Source: Carex sylvatica
Lineage: Eukaryota > Streptophyta > Magnoliopsida > Poales > Cyperaceae
NCBI GenBank assembly: GCA_964058845.1
Contig: CAXKVR010000150.1
Span: forward strand, 20,203 to 84,202
Reading direction: 5' to 3'
DNA length: 64,000 bases
The stretch's first letter is position 1. Every line of letters begins with the position of its first letter. The notes below the pieces were generated by a model. That model was not told where the DNA came from, made no database searches, and was given only the letters and a program-made list of their open reading frames with translations. Below are positions 44,601-54,910 of this stretch, piece by piece. Position numbers and translations under genes: made by a program.

Positions 44601-45156
44601 TCTACAGAAAGTTGTGATAGTTTTAGTAACGAAAGGTCAGAAGTTGATGTGCTGTTTTCGAATTCTGTTCATGTTTTAATACGAATTTAAAGAGTCTAAT
44701 TATGTTTTTAATAGCTGTAAATAATAGAACTAAATATATATATATCAGGTATGGCTTTTCTCTCTCTCAAGTGAGTTTAGAGTTTTTCCTCCAAAACATT
44801 TTTGCTAAAATATATATCGATTGATTATACAATCGATTAATAGACGGGTGAAAAGCTAGACGCGGAAGAGAGTTCGCTAGCACGAATTCGACACCGTTCT
44901 TGTTTCGGATTCAAGGTGAACCTCAGAGGAATCAAGCTACGTTAAAGATCATAGGTATGATATAAAATTCCCTCTTGTAGGAATATGTATATGATTACGA
45001 CATGGATAAATTAGCTATAATAGAACGATCTTAGATGGTATCGGATTAAATTTTTTTTTATTTTATTCGATTCGCATCATGAAATCCTTCATATTAAAGG
45101 TTAAAAGGTACAGCTTGCTGTACTGAAACTTTGTACCATACGCTTTTGTGTGAACA
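41669..45156 (+). repeat. 3' LTR of the TR-GAG element, interrupted at 43315-45091
   Basis: The same 1706 bp as the 5' LTR plus a 1777-bp insertion and its 5-bp target duplication. Differences from the 5' LTR seen by eye: G/A near 37337, G/A near 38300, T/C near 38720, C/T near 38802 and C/T near 38828 (5'-LTR coordinates). Confidence 0.93.
43315..45091 (+). mobile_element. Solo LTR, 1777 bp, inserted in the TR-GAG 3' LTR
   Basis: It starts TGTTAGATTTG and ends ATGAAATCCTTCA, with TATTA directly on both sides (43310-43314 and 45092-45096). The undisturbed 5' LTR has a single TATTA here, which proves the insertion. It has no coding region, contains a short GCCCAA run near 44372 and a TCTCTCTCTC tract near 44760, and resembles a long Copia-type LTR. 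An inverted relative lies at 10121-11300. Confidence 0.9.
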
Positions 45157-45317
45157 GGCTTCCTCTTGTGATTTTCTTGTGCTTCGCGAATGCACTTGCA
45201 ATCAACGCATATGAAGGAGTTGAACCTCGGGTCAGTATGATGGACCAGATTGATGATAACACAACAAGGATGGAATGAGTACTTATTTTGAGAGTCTTGA
45301 GACCAATTGAATGACAT

Positions 45318-45591
45318 ATTTTATTTGTATTGTATGAAGAGGTGGAGAGAGATCGAATGAGATATAATGATATGAAATGTTTATGCTTAAATAGGAGATG
45401 TGATTAGGGCTACATATCTTTGATTATATGGCAACTTAATATTGATTGAGAAATATATCAATTTAAAATTGAGAAATACACATAATTTTGGAAGTGAAAT
45501 CATGATTTTTGACAGAATGTCAATTACTCAAGAATTGGAAATTTGGAGATGGAAATATGACAAAAACTGGAACAAAATTCTGTTATGCCGC
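45318..45591. other. Upstream flank of the split small ORF
   Basis: On the minus strand CTATTTAAGC (about 45388-45397) is a possible TATA box for the ORF starting at 45317, followed by a pyrimidine-rich leader (ATCTCTCTCCACCTCTTC). Nothing else is recognised. Confidence 0.4.
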
Positions 45592-46110
45592 TGATAAGCA
45601 CAAATTATATACACTTTTGCTTAGGATTTTGTATTGATAACTTGACCAATTTCCATGCATTTAGGTTAATTTAGTGTAATTTAGCTTATAAATACATCAA
45701 GAACCAAGTTACTACCATTTGCTCATTTTATTTGTAGTTTTGGAGCATTTGCAAGCTTTGGAACGGTCTCTGGGGCACTTGGTGCGACCGTATCCACTTT
45801 GGAAGAAACCTTAATCGAAAATGAACAAAAACAACCAAGTCAGAGAGGTTATGTGGCCTAAGGAGCGGCCTGGCCAACCCGCACACCTTTCAGCGTAGCA
45901 AACAATAGAGCACAAGCACATTGGTGCAGCCAGCCGTGCGGATTCCCTTGCCCGCACCACAACCCGCACAGTTCAACTGAAGACACCCAACCGAGTCAGA
46001 GAGCTTCTGTGGATAAAGGTGCGACCTCCTCTGCCCGCACACCCTCCATCTCCTCTCACAGTGTAGCCATAGTGCGGCCTGACCAGGCCTCACTAGCCAG
46101 ATCTTTAGCA
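45592..46110 (+). mobile_element. Gypsy-type LTR fragment
   Basis: Begins TGATAAGCACAAATTATAT, a typical Athila/Tat-like LTR start, with a TATA box TATAAATA at 45687-45694. It carries short GTGCGG/CCCGCAC words at 45770-46080. No primer site or interior follows; the right side gives way to the Copia fragment. Confidence 0.5.
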
Positions 46111-46111
46111 T

Positions 46112-46640
46112 ATTTTTTGGTAGAGGTAGTAAACATTGGAGGCTCCATACAATAACTTGGTACCATTGGTGCCATTTATAGATCCAAATAAAATTTTCAA
46201 ATTAAGTGTTCTTTATTTGAATTTCCTGCTCTGGTACCACTTGTTGGTCCCAGAGGCACCTAGGGGGGTGAATAGGCATTTTTATATTTTTGGTCTAAGT
46301 AATAATATTCTAACGTGTCTATAAGTTATTATTGGCAAAAACTAGAATAACCTTGTCCTAAAATAATGTAAAGTAAATAGTAGAGTTTAGAGACACTTGA
46401 CACGAGAGTTATTTACGGAGTTCGACACTAACGCCTACGTCTCCGGGGCTCGCGACCTTCTAAATGGCGCGTCTTTCTTTACCCAATGAGAAAGGAGTAC
46501 AAGGTGGAACTGATGAGCCCTTAAAATTCTTTTGGGAAGTCACATGGCCTTAACAGGACAATCCGAGTCGCAATGACTTCAAGAATTGCAAGATGAGCAC
46601 AAGGCTCGAAGTAGTAAATGATTCGATCACACAGCTCAAG
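46112..46640 (-). mobile_element. Copia-type 5' end, minus strand: LTR, primer site and gag start
   Basis: The LTR piece 46242-46640 matches the broken LTR at 21846-23763. GCTCTGGTACCA at 46228-46239 is, on the minus strand, TGGTACCAGAGC, one base from the initiator-Met tRNA primer site. On the same strand a gag-like start at 46175 reads MAPMVPSYCMEPPMF and is cut off near 46112. LTR, primer site and gag are in the right order. Both ends of the fragment are truncated. Confidence 0.65.
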
Positions 46641-46666
46641 TTGTTGGATTTAAGGTTATAGAATTA

Positions 46667-48113
46667 GTAGCTGAGGCGTACCATGGTAGAAATCAAATGG
46701 GTTATGACCTGTGTCCAGATAGTTTGCCTGGAGGTAGTAACACACCGTCGGTTCAGACCGACTTCATCCTGAGTCGGACAGTGTACCTGTACCCACCTAC
46801 ACACCTCCGGTTCAGGCCGGTGATGACCCTTGTGAGCAATCAGATCAAGAAACAGAAACTGATACAAGTTCTTTTGATGATGATGATTTGGCTGAAGCAT
46901 GGGGCGCATATATGAACGAAACGGAGGCTGAAATGAATGCCTAAGAAATATTGAAGGATTGGCACAAGTCGATCCCATTCCTCAATCGGGGAGATAGGCA
47001 TCCATGTTCATCATTCCACGATCAATTGCCAATGCCATACAAGGATCGTGCATTTCTGGAGAAGCCCCCAGGTTAGATGAAAAATTTGCTGAGGGTCAAA
47101 TGTTTGAATCAAAAGCCAAACTAAAATCAGAACTTACTGCTTTTCACCTAAACAAAAACACAGAGTTAGACGTGCTAAACAGCAACAAAACTAAGTATAG
47201 AGTTGCATGTAAATCTTCTAAATGCCAATGAAAATTGTATGTAAAAGTAGTACCAACAGGTGCATGGGCAATTTTCACCAACCCGTTTGTCCACACATGT
47301 TTTGGAAGTGCTCAAAGGTTGGATAGTCATCAAATGACTGCCAGAGTAATTGCTGATATTATTAAACCAATTTTGAAAGATGATCTGGAGTTAAACATTA
47401 AAATGGTCAAGCATCTGGTTAATGTTGAATTTGGGACAGTAGTGCCCTCGTATAACAAGTTGTGGAGCGGTAGGAAGCTTGCAATTGCGGACTTGTTTGG
47501 GAGCTGGGAGAAGTCTTACGAGCTGCTGCCATCGTTTCTGGGTGCCATCAAAGCATCTAATCCAGGTACACAGTACCTACTAGAGGATGAACCATCAAGC
47601 AAGTTTAATATCAATATTTTCAACAGGGTTGCATGGGCATTTGGGCCGTGCATTGAAGCATGGCCTCATCTTCTGCCCGTTATCAGTGTTGATGCAAGGT
47701 TCTTATCCGGAAGATACAAGGGTAAACTTTTTATGACTTGTGCTTACGATGCATTGGTTGCGTATATGAATTGGTTGCGTATCAATGTTGTCAGGCCAAG
47801 AAAAATATGTGTTGTCTCGGACCAGCACCTTGGTAAACGAGGGGTGTTTGAGGTTCCTAATCTAGGATGGTGTGAGAAAAAAGGTGAAACTGTCCACCGA
47901 CTATGTTCACAGCATATTTGTGAAAATATTTGAAAAAAATACCCTCAAAAGTGGATCAAAAAGGTATTCAAGAAATATGTTACCAAAAAAAAATCTGGAG
48001 ATTTGAAGAGGGGATGGATTTGATTAAGCAAAGAGATGTAGCCATACATGACTACATTATGAAATTTGGTAAATGGCTCCGCAACTCTGATGCAGAGCCT
48101 TTGGCTCCGTAGG
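46667..48113 (+). pseudogene. Second MULE transposase fragment
   Basis: A Pro/Asp-rich linker (VPVPTYTPPVQAGDD; SSFDDDDLAEAWGAY) is followed from 47004 by a MuDR N-terminal domain (FAEGQMFESKAKLKSELTAF). This frame is stopped by one TGA at 47229 inside the C..C zinc motif, where the family usually has Trp. It then continues in the same frame to 47933 with WAFGPCIEAWPHLLPVISVD and RFLSGRYKGKLFMTCAYDA. About 30 residues between the YDA and WLRI motifs are missing, compared with the copy at 33110-35764. Later parts are frameshifted and the SWIM finger is absent. No terminal repeats were found. Confidence 0.8.
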
Positions 48114-48345
48114 ATCGGTGGAGAATATTTTTTTTGTTTGATTTTCTGTGGCCAATCTGTGGCAACGCTGTATCAGGGCATTAAGTGGGAAGAAATGAGC
48201 TCCTCCGATCCTACGGATCGGTGTATGATTTCTGTTTTTTGCTCCACCAATTCTATGGATCGGTGGAGGCTATTTTCCAAATTTCACTCAGCTCAAGGCT
48301 GTTTCCGGTAAAATATTTAAAACAAATTCTCTTTAAAAAAAATCC
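48114..48345. repeat. Short inverted words GATCCTACGGATCGGTG
   Basis: CTCCGATCCTACGGATCGGTG near 48202 and CCACCAATTCTATGGATCGGTGGAG near 48243 are small palindromes. A related word, CCGTAGGATCGGTGGAG, occurs at 48107. They resemble the palindromic words of the gypsy LTRs in this window. Origin unknown. Confidence 0.4.
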
Positions 48346-49314
48346 TACCAGAGTGTTCCAAACACCTTCAATTGAAATGTTTTATAAGGTTTGAAAATGC
48401 CTTATTATCTTGTAATATAGAGACATTACTATAGTGCTCGGAATACCTTCAATTGGAGTGTTGTATTAGGGTTGTAAATGTCATATTATCTTGCCAACTG
48501 GAGACAATACTAGAGTGCTCTAAACGCCTTCAATTGAAGTTTTGTATTATGGTTGTAAATGTCCTATTATCTTGCCATCTTGAGACACTACTAGAGTGCT
48601 CCAAACACGTTTAATTAGAGTGTTGTATTAGGGTTGTAAATGCCATATTATCTTTCCATCTGGAGACACTGCTAGAGTGCTCCAAACATCTTCAATTGTA
48701 GTGTTGTATTATGGTTGTAAATACCCTATTATCTTGCCATATAGAGACACTACTAAATTGCTTAAAACACATTCAATTTAAAGTGTTGTACTATGGTTTT
48801 TAATACCTATTATCTTGCCATATGGAGACATTACTAGGGTGCTCCGAACACCTTCAATTGGAGTGTTGTATTAGGGTTCTAAATGCCATATTATCTTGCC
48901 ATCTGGAGTAACTACTAGAATGCACCAAACACCTTCAATTGGAGTGTTGTATTAGGGTTGTAATTGCTCTATTATCTTGCCATTTGGAGACACTACTAGA
49001 GTGCTTCAAATACCTTCAATTGAACTATTGTATTATGGTTGTAAATGCTTTATTATCTTGCCATGTGGAGACACTACTAGAGTGTTCCAAACACCTTCAA
49101 TTGAAGTGTTTTATAAGGTTTGCAAATGCCCTATTATCTTGTCATATATAGACACTACTAGAGTGCTCGGAACACCTTCAATTGGAGTGTTGTATTAGGG
49201 TTGTAAATGTCATATTATCTTGGCATCTGGAGACACTACTAGAGTGCTCGAAACTCCTTCAATTGGAGTGTTTTGTAAATGTTGCAAATGCCCTATTATC
49301 TTTTCATATAGAGA
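48346..49314 (+). repeat. 81-bp tandem array B, forward part (about 12 units)
   Basis: The same unit and orientation as array A (AGAGTGCTCCAAACACCTTC, AATTGGAGTGTTGTATTAGG, TATTATCTTGCCAT). Units diverge by several bases each. Frames of 60-75 codons across them are repeat artefacts. Confidence 0.85.
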
Positions 49315-51491
49315 GTCTAGTAGTGTCTTAATACCTTAATAAAATACTTCAATTGAAGGTCTTAATAGTAGTCTAGTATTGTCTCCATATAGCAAAGAAA
49401 GAGAGTAGTTGTAACTCTCATACAACACTCCAATTGAAGATATTTGCATCACTCTAGTTGTGTCTCAATTTGGCAAGATAGGAGGGTAGTTTCAACTTTA
49501 ATACAACACTCCAATTCAAGGTCTTTGCATCACTCTACCATTGTCTCCAAATGGCAAGGGAAGAGGCTAGTTGCAACCCTGATACAACACTCCAATTGAA
49601 AGTTTTTGTAACACTCTAGTAGTGTCTCCATATGACAAGAGAAAATGTTAGTTGCAACCTTCATACATCACGTTAATTGAAGGTCTTTGTAGCACTCTAG
49701 TAGAATCTTCATATTGCAAGAGAAGAGTGTAGTTGCTACCCTAATACAACTCTTCAATTAAAGGTCTTTGTGGCATTCTAGTAGTGTCTCCATGTGGCAA
49801 TAGAAGAGGGTAGTGACATCCATAAAATACAACACTCCAATTGATGTTCTTTGCATCACACTAGTAGTGTGTTCCTAGATGGCAATAGAGGAGGGTGGTT
49901 GCAACCCTAATACAACACTCCAATTGAATGTGTTTGCTTCACTCTTGTAGTGTCTCTACATAGCAAGAGAAGAGGGTATTTGTAACCCTAATACAACACT
50001 TCAATTGAAGGTGATTTTAGCACTCTAGTAGTACCTCCAGATGGCAACAAAAGTGGGTGGTTGCAACCTTAATAAAATATTTCAAGTGAAGATATTTGCA
50101 ATACTCTAGTAGTGTCTCCATATGGCAAGAGATGAGGGTAGTTTCAACCCTAATATGATACTTCAATTGAAGGTCTTTGCATCACTCTACCAGTGTCTCC
50201 AAATGGCAAGAGAAGAGGCTAGTTGCAACCCTGATGCAACACTCCAATTGAAGATTTTTGCAACACTTTAGTAGTGTCTCCATATGACAAGAGAAAAGAT
50301 TAGTTGCAACCCTCAAACATCACTTTAATTAAATGTCTTTGTAGCACTCTAGTAGAATCTCCATATGATAAGAAAAGAGTGTAGTTGCAACCCTAATATA
50401 ACACTCCAATTGAAGGTCATTGCAGCTCTCTAGTAGTGTCTTCATATGGCAAAAGAATAGGTTAGTTGGATGTATAATACAACACTCCAATTGAAGTTCT
50501 TTGCATCACACTAGTAGTGTATTCCCAAATGGAAATAGAGGAGGGTGGTTGCAACTCTAATACAACACCCCAATTGAAGGTGTTTGCTTCACTCTTGTAG
50601 AGTCTCTATATGGCAAGAGAAGAGGGTAGTTGCAACCCTAATACAACACTCCAATTGAAGTTATTTGCGTCACTCTTGTAGTGTCAATATATGGTAAGAG
50701 AAGATGGTAGTTGCAACTCTCATAAAACACTTCAATTCAAGGTGTTTGCAGCATTCTATTAGTGTTTTTAGATAGCAACAAAAGATGGTAGTTGCAACTC
50801 TAATACAACACTCTATTTGAAGGTGTTTACGTCACTCTTGTAGTGTCTTCATATGGCAAGTGAAGAGGGTTGTTGCAACCCTAATACAATACCACAATTG
50901 AAGGTCTTTGTAGCAAGCTATTAGTGTCTCCAGATGGCAACAAAAGAGAGTAGTTGTAACCTTAATATAATACTCCAATTGAATGTGTTTTAAGTTTTAT
51001 AGTGATGTCTCTATATGGCAAGAGAAGATGGTAGTTGCAACACTAATACAATACTCCAATTGAAAATGTTTGCAGCACTCTAGTAATGTCTCCAAATGAC
51101 AAGGTAAGAGAATAATTGCAACTCTAATACAACACTCCAATTGAAAAATTTTGCAGCACTCTTTTGTGTCTCCATATAGCAAGAGAAGGGAGTAGTTGCA
51201 ACCCTAATACAACACTCAAATTAAATGTCTTTGCAACACTCTAGTATTGTCTCCATATGACAAGAGAAGAAAGTACTTACATCCCTAAAACAACACTTCA
51301 ATTGAAGTTCTTTGAATCACACTAGTAGGATGCTCCCAGATGGCAATAGAAAAGAGTAGTTGCAACCCTAACACAACACTACAACTGAATATATTTGTGT
51401 CACTCTTGTAGTGTCTCTATATGTCAAGTGAAGAGTGTAGTTACAACTCTAATACAATATCACAATTGAAGATCTTTGTAGCACTCTAGTA
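49315..51491 (-). repeat. 81-bp tandem array B, inverted part (about 27 units)
   Basis: From 49315 the unit is read in reverse complement: CTCTAGTAGTGTCTCCATAT, GGCAAGAGAAGAGGGTAGTT, GCAACCCTAATACAACACTC, CAATTGAAGGT. The switch occurs at one point (about 49310-49320) and is not reversed again. The array ends at TAGTAATTTCAC near 51491. Confidence 0.85.
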
Positions 51492-54360
51492 ATTTCACTT
51501 ATCATGATTATTAATTGTTATTCTAAAGTTTCACTTATCATTGTAACAAAGAAAATGATTACTGCAGATGCATTAATTGTGTAACGAGATTGGGATTTCA
51601 GAAACTAATAGATGATCGGCCAAATTAACGTACCTGAATTTTACCAAGAGGAGCACAAAATCTATCGGCTATTGGGAGTATAATTCAATGGACAATATGG
51701 TACGACGGAGGTTCAAGTTTTGTTCGCTTGTTTTTTCTTAAATTACACTACTAAGCTAACCGCCTCGTGGTGACAATTTGTTATTATTAACAAGTTGGTA
51801 AATTTCTCAGATTCAAATTTAGAATTTGACAGTGTTCTAAATATATATAAAGGTATAAAATGATCTTCATATAACATAAAATGTCTAAAACTAATTTTGT
51901 ATGGACTATGGGGTCGAGATTCGAGAAAAAGTAAACATAAATTTAGTTAAATGAAAACGATCACAACTTGGTTTGGTTTAATAAATATTAGACATTGCTG
52001 TTTTATTGTAGCTTGTAATAGGAATATTCAACGCTAGATGGGCTAGTTAACGCATCCGACATGCATGTTACCAACTTCGTGCACCAAAAGAAAACTGTCT
52101 TAATTGGGCTACCCATTATCTTTGGAATCGAATTTTGAACAAAATCTCATCTAAAACTGCGGTCATTTTTATTAAAACTCTAAAAAAAAAAAAAAAATTT
52201 TATAAAAGTGTCTCCGGTTCATTTTTTTTTTTAAATTCTCCAATCGCCCAGCAGAGGGGCGGCCCCATATTGAAACCTGACTGCCTGGGGCAGGGGCAAT
52301 CCACTAGATACCTGACCGCCTATAGGTCGAGCGGTCCTCTATTTATTTTATTTTATTTTATTTTTTAGAGATCTTAATGTTTTCATTTAAATAATTTTGT
52401 AAAATTTTAGTTTTCTTGTTTATGGTGTGTGCCAAAAAATAAGGCATTCGATATATTCATGAGTAATGTTGTAACTTTTTACAACTTTGATTTGATTTGT
52501 CAGTTTGATATTACAAGTCTAAATATAACATTAATTAAGGACTTGGCCTTGATTCAAAAATTTCCAAGCTTTGATAGCTTGTTGATATTTCAATTTTTTG
52601 ATTAAATGATATCTTGGAACTTTGATCTTCTTTTCTTTATTTCTGATGCTAAAACAGTAGTTTAGATCTACTAAAATATGTGCAAACCTCAAATTAGATC
52701 ATTGTCCATGCACAAAGCACCCTAGACTGACCTCTGGTATGGCACCAAGTCCAAACTCAGCAGCCAAGCACTAAGCAAAGGCCACTGGTATAGTGCAATG
52801 CACTAAAAACATCAAATTTGACATCTATTGGTAAATCAGCAAGTCTAGACTGATTCAGGGACCAAACTGTAAAAGTGATTATACCAGCATGTAGAGCATT
52901 AAAAAATACACAGAATTGACACAAATTTTAATTTATTTGGATTTTTTTAAATTAGTTATTAATTTCTAAAATTCAACTTTTGAAAAAACTTTAAACAACT
53001 TTGACTAGGAAAGTCAGATTTGCGCGTATGACCACTTTTCAAAAGGGAAAGGACGAGACGGATACATATTTTGCTCAGTGGAGGAAAACCCAGGCATACG
53101 AAGCATCATAATTGCAAAAAAAAAAACTTTAAACTTTAAACAACGATTGAAAAAAGTCTTTATTTAAACAAAGAAAATATATGTAAAATCTTTGTTTAAA
53201 TAAAACCTATGCATTGAACTATTTGTAAAATCATCTAATTTGTTATGTCTTGAAATAACAAATATATAAAATCAGAGAATACAAATTAGTCTATTCGAAC
53301 CCAATTAGAAAGTAATTTAGCAGTATTTTTTCTCTGGGAATATAGACATAGCAATAATTTTTTCGAGTTGCATGACTAACGGAGCGCATCGCATCATTCT
53401 TTGAGGACGAAATGTCTTCTTCCTTTCAAAATTGACGTTGTCCAGAGAAATGCACAGCCAAAAGGCACTGAATCAAACCGACAAGCGGTCACCACTCAAA
53501 GAGGAAGAGGGCACTGAATCAAACTTGACTGGGACAACCACCACTGAGCGAAAAAGACACTGAATCAAACTGGACCGAGAACTGAATCAATCGGATCAAG
53601 ACAGTCACCCCTCAGAGAGGAGATAGAAAAAGGGAAAGAAGAAGAAAGAGAAGAGGTAGGAGATAACTCTTTATATTCTCATCATCGGAATCAACTATAA
53701 AAGTGCATACCTCATTCACATATAGTAGTAGATACTGTAGGAGAAAATGAATTCACAATATCCTCAGCTGAATTCAAAAAAATTAAGACAGATGAGTAAG
53801 ACGACAAGAGACAAAATTCTTAAACTGAGTCATCCGCTCAATGAAACAAAGTAAGATGGATTGGACATGAGGGATGGCGTGGGCGGCACGGAGCAGCGGA
53901 CAGCCAATACTACGACTCTCAAAACTGCAATCGATACCGCTCCGATATCTCCGATGTTTTTTTGCGCGGAGTTCACGAGTGTCTAAAGGGAATAAGCAGA
54001 CTCAAATCAAGTTAGTTTGGGTGCTGTATCATGTTTGTGTTATTATTTCAAAAGGCCGCTACAACACGTGAATGAATACTAAAGACACGTGAATGCAATT
54101 ACCGATGTAATCGTTGAAAACTTGAACTCAGCTGTCGAAGGTATAACGATTTCAGTGAGATTTTGTAGAAGCTTAAGAGCTACTTTTTCACTGATTACTT
54201 CAAATTTTTTTAACACCGTATTAACCATTTAATATACAGAAAATACCGCTCAAGAATTCCACACCAAAAGCTGCTTGGTACCAAGTGCTCTCGAACTGGT
54301 AGAATAGCCCGTATCCAAGAATGTATATTTTATCCATTATTTCAAACTTAATAACAAATC
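51492..54360. other. Long intergenic stretch without a supported gene
   Basis: It contains poly-A and poly-T runs near 52180 and 52228 and a small GC-richer patch at 52245-52340 (CAGAGGGGCGGCC, CGCCTATAGGTCGAGCGGTC). A perfect 16-bp-arm hairpin lies at 53159-53204. A degenerate repeat around CACTGAATCAAAC is present about four times (53460-53600). A short GC-rich frame at 53874-54071 has no recognisable domain. Some of this may be ABCB downstream sequence. Confidence 0.45.
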
Positions 54361-54910
54361 TTGAAGTATAACACTATGCAGAATCAGATATATAATGAAA
54401 GGAAACAAACTGAGCTCATTAAAGATCAGACAGCGTATGCTGAGTTAACAATTTCATCAAATTCACAATATACAAAACACCACATCTCACACCACATCCT
54501 ACAGCTAATAATTTACAAAATGCAATTTGCCCTCACAAATCTATTGTTCTCTACAATAATCTTTGAAGATGTACAAAATCTCATCTAAACCTCTCCACAT
54601 GGTGATTAGATTAGCTACACAACAACCTCTCTTCATAACCTCCCTCCTAACTCGTAAGGCCCTTCAATTTGCATCACGTCCTAACTAATCCTAACAAATT
54701 CCAATAATCACATGACACCAGCCCCCCTCCCCCTCCCCCTCCCAAGAAAAATAGTACAACAATTTAAGGAACAAATAAAACCAAAATTTTAAAAGAATCA
54801 ACGTCCCCAAGTATAACAAATATCTCTAACTTAAAACGTCATCTCCTGATCAAATGGTGGGGACATAACGGGTTAAAAAAATGAAGCTCCAACAAAACCC
54901 AATATGCAAA
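54361..54910 (-). other. Probable 3' UTR and downstream flank of the ABCB gene
   Basis: No coding signal. It holds a CCCCCTCCCCCTCCCCCTCCC run near 54723. The polyadenylation site cannot be placed with confidence. Confidence 0.35.

Larger units (their letters stand above)
37309..45156 (+). mobile_element. Gag-only Ty3/gypsy-type retrotransposon (TR-GAG type), 5-bp target duplication
   Basis: GGCTT lies directly on both sides (37304-37308 and 45157-45161). The LTRs run 37309-39014 and 41669-45156; the latter contains a later insertion, and without it both are exactly 1706 bp. By eye they differ at five positions, all transitions. Primer site, gag ORF and polypurine tract are intact, but the 2654-bp interior has no protease, reverse transcriptase or integrase. 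It must use enzymes from an autonomous relative. The Asp-tRNA primer site and gag style point to the Athila/Tat branch. The LTR similarity marks it as the youngest datable insertion here apart from the solo LTR inside it. Confidence 0.92.
37219..45317 (-). pseudogene. Small unidentified gene split by the 37309-45156 element
   Basis: The 5' part (45317-45157) starts at an ATG and encodes MSFNWSQDSQNKYSFHPCC, then HHTDPRFNSFICVDCKC and a basic stretch. The 3' part (37308-37219) continues in the same frame once the insertion and one copy of its 5-bp duplication are discounted (EEINKKDAKN, then ETRPMKK and a stop). Together they make 81 codons plus stop. A TATA-like CTATTTAAG lies about 75 bp upstream of the ATG on the minus strand. 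The closely spaced Cys residues (CC and CVDCKC) suggest a small metal-binding protein, but no family is recognised. It may be a host gene or part of an older element. The intact form is inferred from sequence only. Confidence 0.5.
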
